Below are positions 23,443 to 30,971 of a stretch of 35,242 bases of DNA, piece after piece; the stretch's first letter is position 1, and each line of letters opens with the position of its first letter. A program made the translations under genes and the position numbers. This DNA is from Microcaldota archaeon (lineage in GTDB: Archaea > Micrarchaeota > Micrarchaeia > Micrarchaeales > CABMGC01), in contig JAJZJQ010000015.1 in assembly GCA_021851065.1 (NCBI GenBank), positions 1-35,242 of the forward strand, read 5' to 3'. Below the pieces are notes generated by a model. That model saw only the letters and a program-made list of their open reading frames with translations. It did no database searches and was not told the origin of the DNA.

Positions 23443-25797
23443 TCAGCGCACCAATGTTATCTTAACGTCAGTCTCAGGAACAGAGTCATTCCCGTTCCCT
23501 ATCTTCAGCTCCTTTATATTCATTGAGCCTTTTATGTCTGCTGAAAGGCTTCCTAGGTCCTTGCTAAGCGTGACGCTTTGAAGCTCTGCGTTCAGGGCCA
23601 TCTTATTGTCGTGCTTCCACTGCCTTATGTATGCTATTATCCTGCACGCCTCATCTCCTTTTGCAAGGGAATCGCGGTCTATTCTGGCTTCCTGGGCATC
23701 GGGCCATCTTGAAGCGTGTATTGACACCGCTTTGCCTGGCGCCCTGTAGAGCTGCTGGTATAACTCTTCGGTTACATACGGCATGAACGGCGCCATCATC
23801 TTAAGTATGTCAAGGAATACCGAGTTTAGGGTGCGGTTAGGGCTCTTGTCACCCCGGTACGTCCTGTGTTTTATGAACTCGAGATAGTTATCCGAGAAGA
23901 ACCAGAAGAACTCATCAATCAGCCTCTTGGCACCGGCATAATTGTAATCATCGAACATCTCAGCCGCCGCAGCTGCCGTGGCTATTGCCTTCGATGCTAT
24001 CCATCTGTCAAGCAAATTGCTGCTCTCAGCCTCCTCCTGTTCCCTGTTCTTCTCAACGAATTTTGCAGCATTCCATAGTTTGTTTACAAGCCTTGCTCCG
24101 GTTATGACGTCTTTCTCCTGAAACGATGCATCGTCACCTAGCCTTGACAGGCTTGCCCAATGCCTGAGCGGATCTGCACCATACTGCTCTATCACTACCC
24201 TGGGCTCTATTATGTTGCCTGCTGATTTGTGCATGGGCATGCCCTTCGAATCAAGACCATGGCCTGATATGAGAACATCCTTCCACGGCAGTTTTCCGGT
24301 GTGGAGGTAGCACTTCACGACAGTGGTGAACAACCAGAATGATATGATATCGTGTGCCTGGGGTCTGAGCGCCATTGGATATACGCTATCCATACTGTTT
24401 TCATTGGATGCCCAATTGGCATTTATGAGTGGCGTGAGTGACGATGTAGCCCAGGTGTCAAGTATATCCTCTTCGGGAACTACTTCTGTTCCTGCGCATT
24501 TTGGGCACTTGCCCGAAGGCCTGTGAACAAGAGGATTGACAGGTAGCTGCTCCTGCCGCGCGAATACAGGCTCGTCGCACTGGATGCAGTACCACACCGG
24601 GAAAGGTATTCCGTAATACCTCTGCCTGGATATAGACCAATCCCACTGCAGCCCGTTTACCCAGTTCTCGTACCTTGCTATCATGTGGGCAGGGTGCCAG
24701 TTAAGCTGCCTTCCCAGCTCAAGCAGCTTGCTCTTAAGGTCAAGATACCTTATGAACCACTGCTTCTTCACTATGAACTCTATCTCCGTATTGCACCTTT
24801 CATGTACATTTACTGCATGCTCTATCTCCTTCTCGCCAACGACGTATCCCTTTTCTTTAAGATCAGCTATAACCTGCTCCCTTGCCTCTTTTATCTTCTT
24901 GCCGTGGAAGTATTCTGGCAACATCCTCCCATGATTATCAATAACTACCCTAAGTTCCAGGTGATATGCCTTGTACCATTCTATGTCTGTCAGATCTCCG
25001 AACGTGCAGCACATGACTAACCCTGTTCCCTTCTCCGGGTCCACTCTTCTATCGGCCATTATGCTTACCTGCTGCCCGAAGATTGGCACCCCTACCTTCC
25101 TTCCTACAAGATCCCCTGCACGTTTGTCATCCGGATTTATGAATATGGCAACGCACGCAGGAAGCATCTCGGGCCTTGTGGTGGCTATTACAATGCCTTC
25201 TTCAAATTGTATGTCAACGAACCTGGACTTTAGCGTCTTGTCCTTAAGTTCCATCTGCGAAAGGGCAGTGCTATCCTTCGGGCACCATATCGTTGGGGTT
25301 TCCTTACGGTATGCTCTGCCCATGTTATACAGGTCGATAAATGACTTCTGCGAGATTTTTTGAACATCTGCGCTTATAGTTGTGTAAAGCAGCGACCAGT
25401 CAACAGATATGCCAATGGATTTCCACACCTCCTTGTATATCCCTGCGAGTTTTGCTGTCTCGATCTCAACCATTTTGACGAAGGCATCCCGCCCAACCTT
25501 CTCAGCTGTTGTGTTATTTACCTTCTCCACAAGCAGCTCGGTGGGCAATCCGTTGTTATCGAAGCCGAACGGATAGAAAACCTCAAAACCCTTCATCCTC
25601 TTGTAGCGCGCCACGAAATCTGCCTGGGAGTAAGAGAATGCATGGCCCAGATGTATGAGCCCGGACATTGTTGGAGGAGGGGTATCTATGGCGTAGATGG
25701 GTTTCTTCGAATTGCCGTAGAACTTGTACACCCCCTCCTTCTCCCAGAACTCGCAAAGCCTCTTCTCCGCTTCCCTAAAGTTGAATCGGTCCTCCAT
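23443..25797 (-). CDS. valS: Valyl-tRNA synthetase
   Basis: The 784-residue class I synthetase charges tRNA-Val, whose UAC isoacceptor gene is at 11644. The HIGH motif is HLGH at residues 49-52 (TPPPTMSGLIHLGH). The CP1 editing domain follows (TTRPEMLPACVAIFINP), then a zinc knuckle with CIQC and CPKC, then DILDTWATSSLTPLI. The KMSKS position reads MPMHKSAGN (K524, S525); variants with HKS at this site are known in ValRS. The C-terminal anticodon-binding helices are present, but the coiled-coil tail of bacterial enzymes is absent, giving a compact enzyme. Confidence 0.96.
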   Translation of the reverse strand: MEDRFNFREAEKRLCEFWEKEGVYKFYGNSKKPIYAIDTPPPTMSGLIHLGHAFSYSQADFVARYKRMKGFEVFYPFGFDNNGLPTELLVEKVNNTTAEKVGRDAFVKMVEIETAKLAGIYKEVWKSIGISVDWSLLYTTISADVQKISQKSFIDLYNMGRAYRKETPTIWCPKDSTALSQMELKDKTLKSRFVDIQFEEGIVIATTRPEMLPACVAIFINPDDKRAGDLVGRKVGVPIFGQQVSIMADRRVDPEKGTGLVMCCTFGDLTDIEWYKAYHLELRVVIDNHGRMLPEYFHGKKIKEAREQVIADLKEKGYVVGEKEIEHAVNVHERCNTEIEFIVKKQWFIRYLDLKSKLLELGRQLNWHPAHMIARYENWVNGLQWDWSISRQRYYGIPFPVWYCIQCDEPVFARQEQLPVNPLVHRPSGKCPKCAGTEVVPEEDILDTWATSSLTPLINANWASNENSMDSVYPMALRPQAHDIISFWLFTTVVKCYLHTGKLPWKDVLISGHGLDSKGMPMHKSAGNIIEPRVVIEQYGADPLRHWASLSRLGDDASFQEKDVITGARLVNKLWNAAKFVEKNREQEEAESSNLLDRWIASKAIATAAAAAEMFDDYNYAGAKRLIDEFFWFFSDNYLEFIKHRTYRGDKSPNRTLNSVFLDILKMMAPFMPYVTEELYQQLYRAPGKAVSIHASRWPDAQEARIDRDSLAKGDEACRIIAYIRQWKHDNKMALNAELQSVTLSKDLGSLSADIKGSMNIKELKIGNGNDSVPETDVKITLVR

Positions 25798-25957
25798 GAA
25801 TGGCTAATCTGCGCGCAGATATATAAAACGTATAACATGTCTGGCACATAGATGGGTGCCGACGAAGTAGAATCATTCCAATTGCTTTTTAAGCATAATC
25901 CGTCACCTTTTTATATGACAATGCCCCAGGTAGGATTTATCAAGAGGTCATGCTTAG

Positions 25958-26461
25958 ATGGAAAAGGGGGCAATAATAGCAGTGGTTGTAGCGGTAATAG
26001 CTGCCATTGGTCTAGTGTATTATCTGGGTACGCTTGGGCACCAATCATCGAAGGGCACTACAACTATATACACAGGACCGCATTCCACTGTTCCGGTAAC
26101 AACAACCATCCCGGCAGTAGTGCAGTTCTATGACATAAACGTCCAGTACGTGTTCCAGGGCAGCCAGATACAGAATGGAGTAAACTGCACATATGCATCC
26201 TATACGTATGTTGATGGTAGCCAGTCGAAGATCCTTAATGGCAGCCAGATATTTTATCTCAATTACCCGATTTCGAGCACCATGTGCCCAATGACAGTAA
26301 AAGGAGTGACCGTAAACACACCTGGATTTGCAGTGATGTCCACAGTGCCAAACCTCCCGCTAAGTCTTCCGCCAAATTCGCAGGCAATGCTGCAGATCAA
26401 TATGAGGGCGCCAAACGTGAACTTCTACGGTCCCCTCACCATAACCATATATTACACTTGA
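25958..26461 (+). CDS. Small anchored exported protein
   Basis: The 167-residue product is not recognised. It has an N-terminal membrane helix (IIAVVVAVIAAIGLVYYLG) directly after MEKGA, a Thr-rich linker, then a beta-rich outward domain with two cysteines (near NCTY and STMCPM) that could form a disulfide, and Asn-x-Ser/Thr sites. The architecture matches the paralogues at 19889 and 20834, but no sequence blocks are shared by eye. Confidence 0.68.
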   Translation: MEKGAIIAVVVAVIAAIGLVYYLGTLGHQSSKGTTTIYTGPHSTVPVTTTIPAVVQFYDINVQYVFQGSQIQNGVNCTYASYTYVDGSQSKILNGSQIFYLNYPISSTMCPMTVKGVTVNTPGFAVMSTVPNLPLSLPPNSQAMLQINMRAPNVNFYGPLTITIYYT

Positions 26462-26583
26462 TTTTCCGGCGGCGTGCAGAAATTGACTGGGCATTGCAGG
26501 GCGCGCATCGCATACAGCGCAGCACCAGTTTTGCATTTACACCAGCCTTTATAAAAATACCGTGCCATTACCTATTGTTCATT

Positions 26584-27513
26584 ATGCAGATGCTCACCTG
26601 CAAGCACATATCCAAGAAGTACGAGGGTGACGGATATGCCTTGAGAGATGTCAATTTCTCGGTGCCCGCCGCAGGGATATTTGCACTAATAGGCAGAAAT
26701 GGTGCCGGGAAAACCACTCTTACACGGATACTCGCCACACAGCTCTCCCCAACGTCGGGCTCTGCTAGCATAAACGGAATTGATGTGATGTCGGGAGCAG
26801 GGAGTCTAAGAGAGATTATCGCCTCGGTGCCCCAGGAAGCCAGGGCAATAAACTGGCTCACACCAAGGCAGTTCATATTCTCATATCTTCTATGGCGTGG
26901 CTATGGTCATGGTGACGCCAGGCGCAAAGCGGACGAGGCAGCAAGGAAGCTGGGCATATCAAGATTCATGGATACAGCAAGCAGGAAATTATCGGGCGGC
27001 ACCAAGAGGAAGGTGCTGGTAGCAACCGTTATGGCGTCGGAGGCCAGCGTGATCTTCCTCGATGAGCCAACAACCGGTCTGGATCCGCTTTCAAGGAGCG
27101 AGCTTTGGGATACGCTTTCAAGACTCAAGAAGGACCATTTCATATTCTTAACTACGCACTACCTGGAGGAAGCGGAGCGGCTGGCAGACCGCATAGGGAT
27201 ACTGGAGAACGGCAGACTCATGGCCCTTGGAACCCTTGATGAGTTAAGGGGCAAGGTGAAGTACCCCTACAGCATAAAGATACTATCGGACTACAGCGTG
27301 GCAAAACCGCGCAAAGGCAACATGATAAAGGGAGTCGATGGCTTCCAGCAGATAGTGACTACAGAGGATGAGGCAAACCGCATATCGCGGGAATTGATAA
27401 AGAAAGGCGTGAGGTTCTCCATGAACCCGTTATCCCTTGATGACATATTCTACTACATAGTGAAGAAACCCCTTGAGGAAGAGAGTTATGGCGATGAAAA
27501 GGAGCGGTATTAG
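26584..27513 (+). CDS. ABC-2 type transporter, ATP-binding subunit
   Basis: The 309-residue product has Walker A GRNGAGKTT near residue 40, Q-loop VPQEA, signature LSGGTKRKV, Walker B VIFLDEPTTGLDP and the switch histidine in LTTHYLEEAERL. It powers the permease whose gene starts inside its last codons. This DrrA/NatA-like family exports drugs, lipids or ions. ATG 26584 is used; the longer frame to 26284 overlaps the preceding gene and has no family similarity. Confidence 0.93.
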   Translation: MQMLTCKHISKKYEGDGYALRDVNFSVPAAGIFALIGRNGAGKTTLTRILATQLSPTSGSASINGIDVMSGAGSLREIIASVPQEARAINWLTPRQFIFSYLLWRGYGHGDARRKADEAARKLGISRFMDTASRKLSGGTKRKVLVATVMASEASVIFLDEPTTGLDPLSRSELWDTLSRLKKDHFIFLTTHYLEEAERLADRIGILENGRLMALGTLDELRGKVKYPYSIKILSDYSVAKPRKGNMIKGVDGFQQIVTTEDEANRISRELIKKGVRFSMNPLSLDDIFYYIVKKPLEEESYGDEKERY

Positions 27514-28237
27514 CCAGTTCTGGGCCTCGATCCTTGCCAACTCGATATACGCACTTGGCAACTATCCTGCGATGATGGTTAGCATGTTCCTTACCCCCTT
27601 CTCCATACTTGTAGTCATATTCTTCGTTAGCCACGGGACGCTTCTCACCGTCGCCATAGAGGGAGGGCTCATAATGACTATGATAACAAGCGGTATGAGC
27701 CTGCAGACAGACCTGTCACACCTGAAAAACGACTTCAAGCTGCAGGACATGGTTGTTGCGTCTCCAACAGGCGCCGGCATGTACCTGTTTGGAATGGCCA
27801 TCTCTGAGCTCGTATACTCGATACCGGCAATAGTTGTTCTTGCAGTGCTTGCAATACTATTCACACATCTTACCGCTCTGGCATGGCTGATACTCATAGC
27901 AGTGATGCTGGCAATGTTCGCCTTCTCGACATGCCTTGGATTCTTCATATCCACATTCACCTCAGATGTGATGGAGAGCTGGGCTTACACTAGCATAATA
28001 TCAACAATACTATCTGCGCTTCCCCCGGTCTACTACCCCATAACGTATATACCAATGCCATTTCGCTACGTGGCCTACCTCTCCCCTGCGACCTATGCTG
28101 CAGAGATAATCCAGGGAGCTTCGGGCTTCCTTGAGCTTAGCAGCCTGTCTGCAGCAGCTGACTGGATAGTCGTAATAGCGATAACAATCATCATAGGTTT
28201 TGTAGCCGTTAAGAAGTCAAGATGGAGGGAGGAATAG
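27488..28237 (+). CDS. ABC-2 type transporter, permease subunit
   Basis: The 249-residue product has six hydrophobic segments, a short N-terminal amphipathic part (ISQFWASILANSIYALGNYPAM, shortened by family as the connecting helix) and the late PVYYPITYIPMPFRYVAYLSPATY. That stretch is the ABC-2 membrane signature (LPxxYYP...P...R..A.lnPlTy). It partners the upstream ATPase, with a 26-base gene overlap showing translational coupling. The exported substrate is unknown. ATG 27494 is an equally possible start. Confidence 0.88.
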   Translation: MAMKRSGISQFWASILANSIYALGNYPAMMVSMFLTPFSILVVIFFVSHGTLLTVAIEGGLIMTMITSGMSLQTDLSHLKNDFKLQDMVVASPTGAGMYLFGMAISELVYSIPAIVVLAVLAILFTHLTALAWLILIAVMLAMFAFSTCLGFFISTFTSDVMESWAYTSIISTILSALPPVYYPITYIPMPFRYVAYLSPATYAAEIIQGASGFLELSSLSAAADWIVVIAITIIIGFVAVKKSRWREE

Positions 28238-28251
28238 ATTATAGTGATACA

Positions 28252-28527
28252 ATGTCAAACGAGATAAGATGCGCGCACATACTGGTGCAAAAAGAGTCGC
28301 TTGCCAAGGAGATACTTGCCAAGATACAGGGCGGGGAATCCTTTGCCAAGATGGCAGAGCAGTACTCAATTGACGGATCGAGAAAAAGGGGCGGAGATCT
28401 GGGCTTCTTTAAGAGGGGCGTTATGGTAAAGCCATTTGAGGATGCGGCGTTTGCACTGGAGAAAGGGCACGTATCTGGCCTTGTCAAGACACAGTTCGGC
28501 TATCACATCATAAAGAGGTTGGAATAA
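28252..28527 (+). CDS. Parvulin-type peptidyl-prolyl isomerase
   Basis: The 91-residue product is a single PpiC/parvulin domain: IRCAHILVQKES at the start, GESFAKMAEQYSIDGSRKRGGDLGFF in the middle (given here as the family pattern), and FGYHIIKRLE at the end, with both conserved histidines. It speeds proline isomerisation, here in the cytoplasm since there is no signal peptide. ATG 28252 follows GTGATACA. The last ~40 bases of this gene are repeated three times downstream, and it appears to be the target of repeated insertion that rebuilt its 3' end each time. Confidence 0.92.
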   Translation: MSNEIRCAHILVQKESLAKEILAKIQGGESFAKMAEQYSIDGSRKRGGDLGFFKRGVMVKPFEDAAFALEKGHVSGLVKTQFGYHIIKRLE

Positions 28528-28534
28528 GTGTTTA
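28494..28534 (+). repeat. Parvulin-end repeat R1 (in the gene)
   Basis: The 41-bp sequence covering the last codons, stop and 7 bases beyond is identical at 39 of 41 positions to R2 (29734-29774). Bases 28505-28526 are identical to R4 (30834-30855). Confidence 0.85.
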
Positions 28535-28579
28535 TGAAAATTCAGAAACTTATTGCGCTATACTGTCAGAGTGATAAAG

Positions 28580-28585
28580 TATAAA
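28580..28585 (+). promoter_or_regulatory. TATA box of the P1-family peptidase gene
   Basis: TATAAA starts 29 bases before the ATG at 28609, the spacing of a leaderless archaeal transcript. The cassette thus brings its own promoter. Confidence 0.55.
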
Positions 28586-28608
28586 GCTTTAGTCTTGTAT
28601 TTAGTAGC

Positions 28609-29640
28609 ATGAACAATACACTTACTGCTTTGAAGGGTGTAAGAGTAGGCCATTCAACTCACAAGGATAAGCTTACTGGCTGTACTGTAGTTCTATTTGA
28701 CGATTTATATCCTGTAGCGTACAAGTCTTATGGTGGTGCTCCAGGAACCTTTAGCACTGAGAATATTAGAGCAGGAAAGTCTTGGTCTGCGAGAAATGGA
28801 CTCTTTATAGCTGGTGGTAGTCTCTTGGGATTGGCTTCTGCTTCAGACATAATGAGCTATATGATAGAGCATAAGCTTGGAGCGAAGGATGGTAAAACGA
28901 TAAGGCCAGCCATAAGTGGAGCTATTGTTTATGATCTTGGTATAAGACTTGCCCAGTATGATCCTGCTTACGGGAGAGAAGCTGCTCAGAATGCGACCAA
29001 CAAACCAGTAGAAAGCGGTAATGTAGGTGCTGGAACAGGAACTTCTGTTGGGAAGTTCTCTTACACAAAAGAGTTCAAGATGTTGAATATGAAGGCAGGA
29101 GTCGGTTCATCCAGAGTAGATTTAGGTAATGGTGTAATGGTATGTGCTTTATCCGTAGTAAATGCGCTGGGCAATGTTATACTACAAGATGGAAAAGTAT
29201 TGGCTGGAAATAGACATGACGCTAAGAACCCAAAGTTTCGCAGTTTTGATAAAACATCAGAGGTTTTTACAGGTAGCGAACAGAACACCACTATCTCTAT
29301 TGTTGGCATTAATGTTGATCTTGAAGAATATGCTAATTACGAAACTGTTGCCCATATGGCATCACAGGGACATGTTCGCGCCGTAAGTCCAGTAAATACT
29401 TCATTGGATGGAGATACTGTCTTTGTTTTCTCAACAAAAGAGGTAAAATCACCACTTTCTTCACTCGGGAAGAGTGTAGCTAGGAATGGATGGCCTACTC
29501 TTGCTACTGACATAATTGGGCATGCTGCAGCAAAGGCTGTTCAGGAGAGCATATATGACGCTTGCAGGCAAGCTGAAACTATCACATTAGACGCGGCATA
29601 TGGAAACAAAGTGCCTTCAGTTAAAGCTTATCCAGGTTAA
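28609..29640 (+). CDS. P1-family (DmpA/BapA) aminopeptidase-like hydrolase
   Basis: The 343-residue product is an N-terminal-nucleophile hydrolase of the P1 family (L-aminopeptidase/D-esterase group). It shows ALKGVRVGHST at the start, GNVGAGTGTSVGK, VNALGNVI, and LDGDTVFVFST. The precursor should cleave before T270 in DGDT, freeing the nucleophile Thr; other members use Ser at this site. Substrates in the family range from short peptides to beta-amino acid peptides. The gene is clearly AT-richer than the flanking backbone and lies between repeats R1 and R2, so it is probably imported cargo. Confidence 0.85.
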   Translation: MNNTLTALKGVRVGHSTHKDKLTGCTVVLFDDLYPVAYKSYGGAPGTFSTENIRAGKSWSARNGLFIAGGSLLGLASASDIMSYMIEHKLGAKDGKTIRPAISGAIVYDLGIRLAQYDPAYGREAAQNATNKPVESGNVGAGTGTSVGKFSYTKEFKMLNMKAGVGSSRVDLGNGVMVCALSVVNALGNVILQDGKVLAGNRHDAKNPKFRSFDKTSEVFTGSEQNTTISIVGINVDLEEYANYETVAHMASQGHVRAVSPVNTSLDGDTVFVFSTKEVKSPLSSLGKSVARNGWPTLATDIIGHAAAKAVQESIYDACRQAETITLDAAYGNKVPSVKAYPG

Positions 29641-29733
29641 GCCCAATTTAATAAATCCGATAGTTGATCATTTTATAAATACATAACCGGACAGCAATAT
29701 AGCACTTTTAGCCTTCTACGACGACAAGCTTCT

Positions 29734-29774
29734 GTTCGGCTATCACATCATAAAGAGGCTAGAATAAGTGTTTA
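29734..29774 (+). repeat. Parvulin-end repeat R2
   Basis: This 41-bp copy of the parvulin 3' end is mismatched to R1 only at 29759 and 29761. It would encode the same final residues including the stop codon. It bounds the P1-peptidase unit. Confidence 0.85.
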
Positions 29775-29800
29775 CACTTTCTAGGAAGGCTTTAGACATG

Positions 29801-29841
29801 TTCGCTTATTTGGGGAATAAGAGACTAGAATAAGTTATTTA
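29801..29841 (+). repeat. Parvulin-end repeat R3 (degenerate)
   Basis: It starts TTCG and ends AAGAGACTAGAATAAGTTATTTA, which matches the R2 end apart from three small changes; the middle (TTATTTGGGG) has diverged. Only 26 bases separate it from R2. It lies 24 bases before the NUDIX start. Confidence 0.6.
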
Positions 29842-29865
29842 GTTATTCCTTAGTAATAACCTATT

Positions 29866-30267
29866 ATGGATGAAAAACGCCCGAAAGTAGGAGTTGGTGT
29901 AATTATAATCAGAGATGGCAAGGTATTGTTAGGTAGACGCAAAGGCACACACGCTACCGGAGCATATGCATTTCCTGGAGGACATTTAGAGTTTGGTGAA
30001 TCTTGGGAAAGTTGTGCAAAGAGAGAAGTAGAAGAAGAGACTGGCATGCAAGTATCGCATTCAAAGTTTGTAGCGGTTACTAATGATATTTTCGAGAAAG
30101 AAGGCAAACATTATATAACTATTTTTATGCGTTCTGAATGCGTAGGAGAACCAAAAGTAATGGAACCTACTAAATGCGATGGTTGGGATTGGTACGAATG
30201 GGGCAAACTCCCACAACCACTTATGGTTACTATAACTGATTTAATCAAGCAAGGATACAAACCCTGA
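29866..30267 (+). CDS. NUDIX hydrolase (MutT/NUDT15-like)
   Basis: The 133-residue product has a complete Nudix box: G-x5-E-x7-REVEEETGM, beginning GHLEFGE near residue 45 and containing the metal-binding REVEEE. VGVGVIIIRDGKVLLGRRKG is the N-terminal strand and CDGWDWYEWGKLP a C-terminal block seen in NUDT15/MTH-type members. It likely hydrolyses nucleoside di- or triphosphates, possibly oxidised ones. AT-rich and placed between R3 and R4. Confidence 0.9.
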   Translation: MDEKRPKVGVGVIIIRDGKVLLGRRKGTHATGAYAFPGGHLEFGESWESCAKREVEEETGMQVSHSKFVAVTNDIFEKEGKHYITIFMRSECVGEPKVMEPTKCDGWDWYEWGKLPQPLMVTITDLIKQGYKP

Positions 30268-30274
30268 ATAGCTT

Positions 30275-30529
30275 TCAATAAGCATCGTCATGATGCTCGA
30301 ATCCATCAAAGGTAACTGTAGTACTTCCTATTCTATACGATATAACAAAATGACCAATATGAACTCTTCTTTTGCCCGTAAGTACGTTGCCTAAAGGTTT
30401 TCCTATTTCTGGATTATCTAGTATTTCAGCCAGCTTCTTCATTATTCTATTATACGTTGCCCAATCCTTCTTCTTTCTCCATGCAAGTTAGTCTCTGAAG
30501 TCATCGGTAAAAATAGGTTCGCATGGCAT
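30275..30529 (-). pseudogene. RelE-family toxin with a premature stop
   Basis: From ATG 30529 the frame reads MPCEPIFTDDFRD, then TAA at 30490-30488, then continues without interruption to TGA at 30277-30275. The second part reads DWATYNRIMKKLAEILDNP, GNVLTGKRRVHIGHFVISYRI and FEHHDDAY. That is the RelE/ParE fold pattern: helix pair, then the strand with arginine (KRRVHIGHFVISYRI). One nonsense codon at position 14 breaks an otherwise intact 84-codon toxin gene. It starts 18 bases after the stop of the upstream small gene, as expected for a toxin-antitoxin pair. Confidence 0.75.
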
Positions 30530-30547
30530 CAAACCATCTCTACAGGA

Positions 30548-30772
30548 TTAGCCTAATGTTCTATCAAACGCGGCCAAAATCCTATAATGATGCAGCTTTA
30601 CCTTTCCACTATCTATAGCCTTCCATCTAGCTACAAGCTTCTTCTGTAGAGCAGGACTTACGGCTATGTTCCTTTCATCCAGCTTTTCTAACACTTCATC
30701 GAGGAGTTTAGCAACCTTTTCTAGTTTAACAGTTACCTGTCTCTGTTCAACGTCTAGATCTGCCTTCTTCAT
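30548..30772 (-). CDS. Putative antitoxin of a RelBE-like pair
   Basis: The 74-residue, Lys-rich, helical product begins MKKADLDVEQRQVTVKLEKV. I do not recognise a named family. Its position directly upstream of the broken RelE-like gene, on the same strand with an 18-base gap, and its size suggest the antitoxin. Whether it is kept for silencing related toxins or is simply residual cannot be told. Confidence 0.5.
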   Translation of the reverse strand: MKKADLDVEQRQVTVKLEKVAKLLDEVLEKLDERNIAVSPALQKKLVARWKAIDSGKVKLHHYRILAAFDRTLG

Positions 30773-30833
30773 ACCTTCGCCGCTATATTAATTATACAAC
30801 AAAAATGAATAATCCTTATTCTTGCGTATTGTG

Positions 30834-30855
30834 ACATCATAAAGAGGTTGGAATA
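30834..30855 (+). repeat. Parvulin-end repeat R4 (distal copy)
   Basis: These 22 bases are identical to 28505-28526 inside the parvulin gene, and followed by G they give the same stop position (TAG). This is probably the original chromosomal 3' end of the gene, displaced about 2.3 kb by the inserted units. Confidence 0.75.
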
Positions 30856-30971
30856 GTAGCAATGGCTACCAGATGCAAATTCATAAGCCGATACCGTAGC
30901 GGTCCTAAATACGCTATTGCCGGCGGAGCGCAAAGTGCTTAGTCTGGCATGATGCGGCACTGCGCCTACCC

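Noticed and set aside
23443-25797. ValRS inactive because KMSKS is not intact
   Set aside because: The site keeps the catalytic Lys-Ser in MHKSAGN, a variant known in ValRS enzymes, and all other motifs are intact.
26284-26583. N-terminal extension of the ABC ATPase
   Set aside because: The extra 100 codons overlap the preceding gene in another frame and lack similarity to the family; the ABC domain starts cleanly at ATG 26584.
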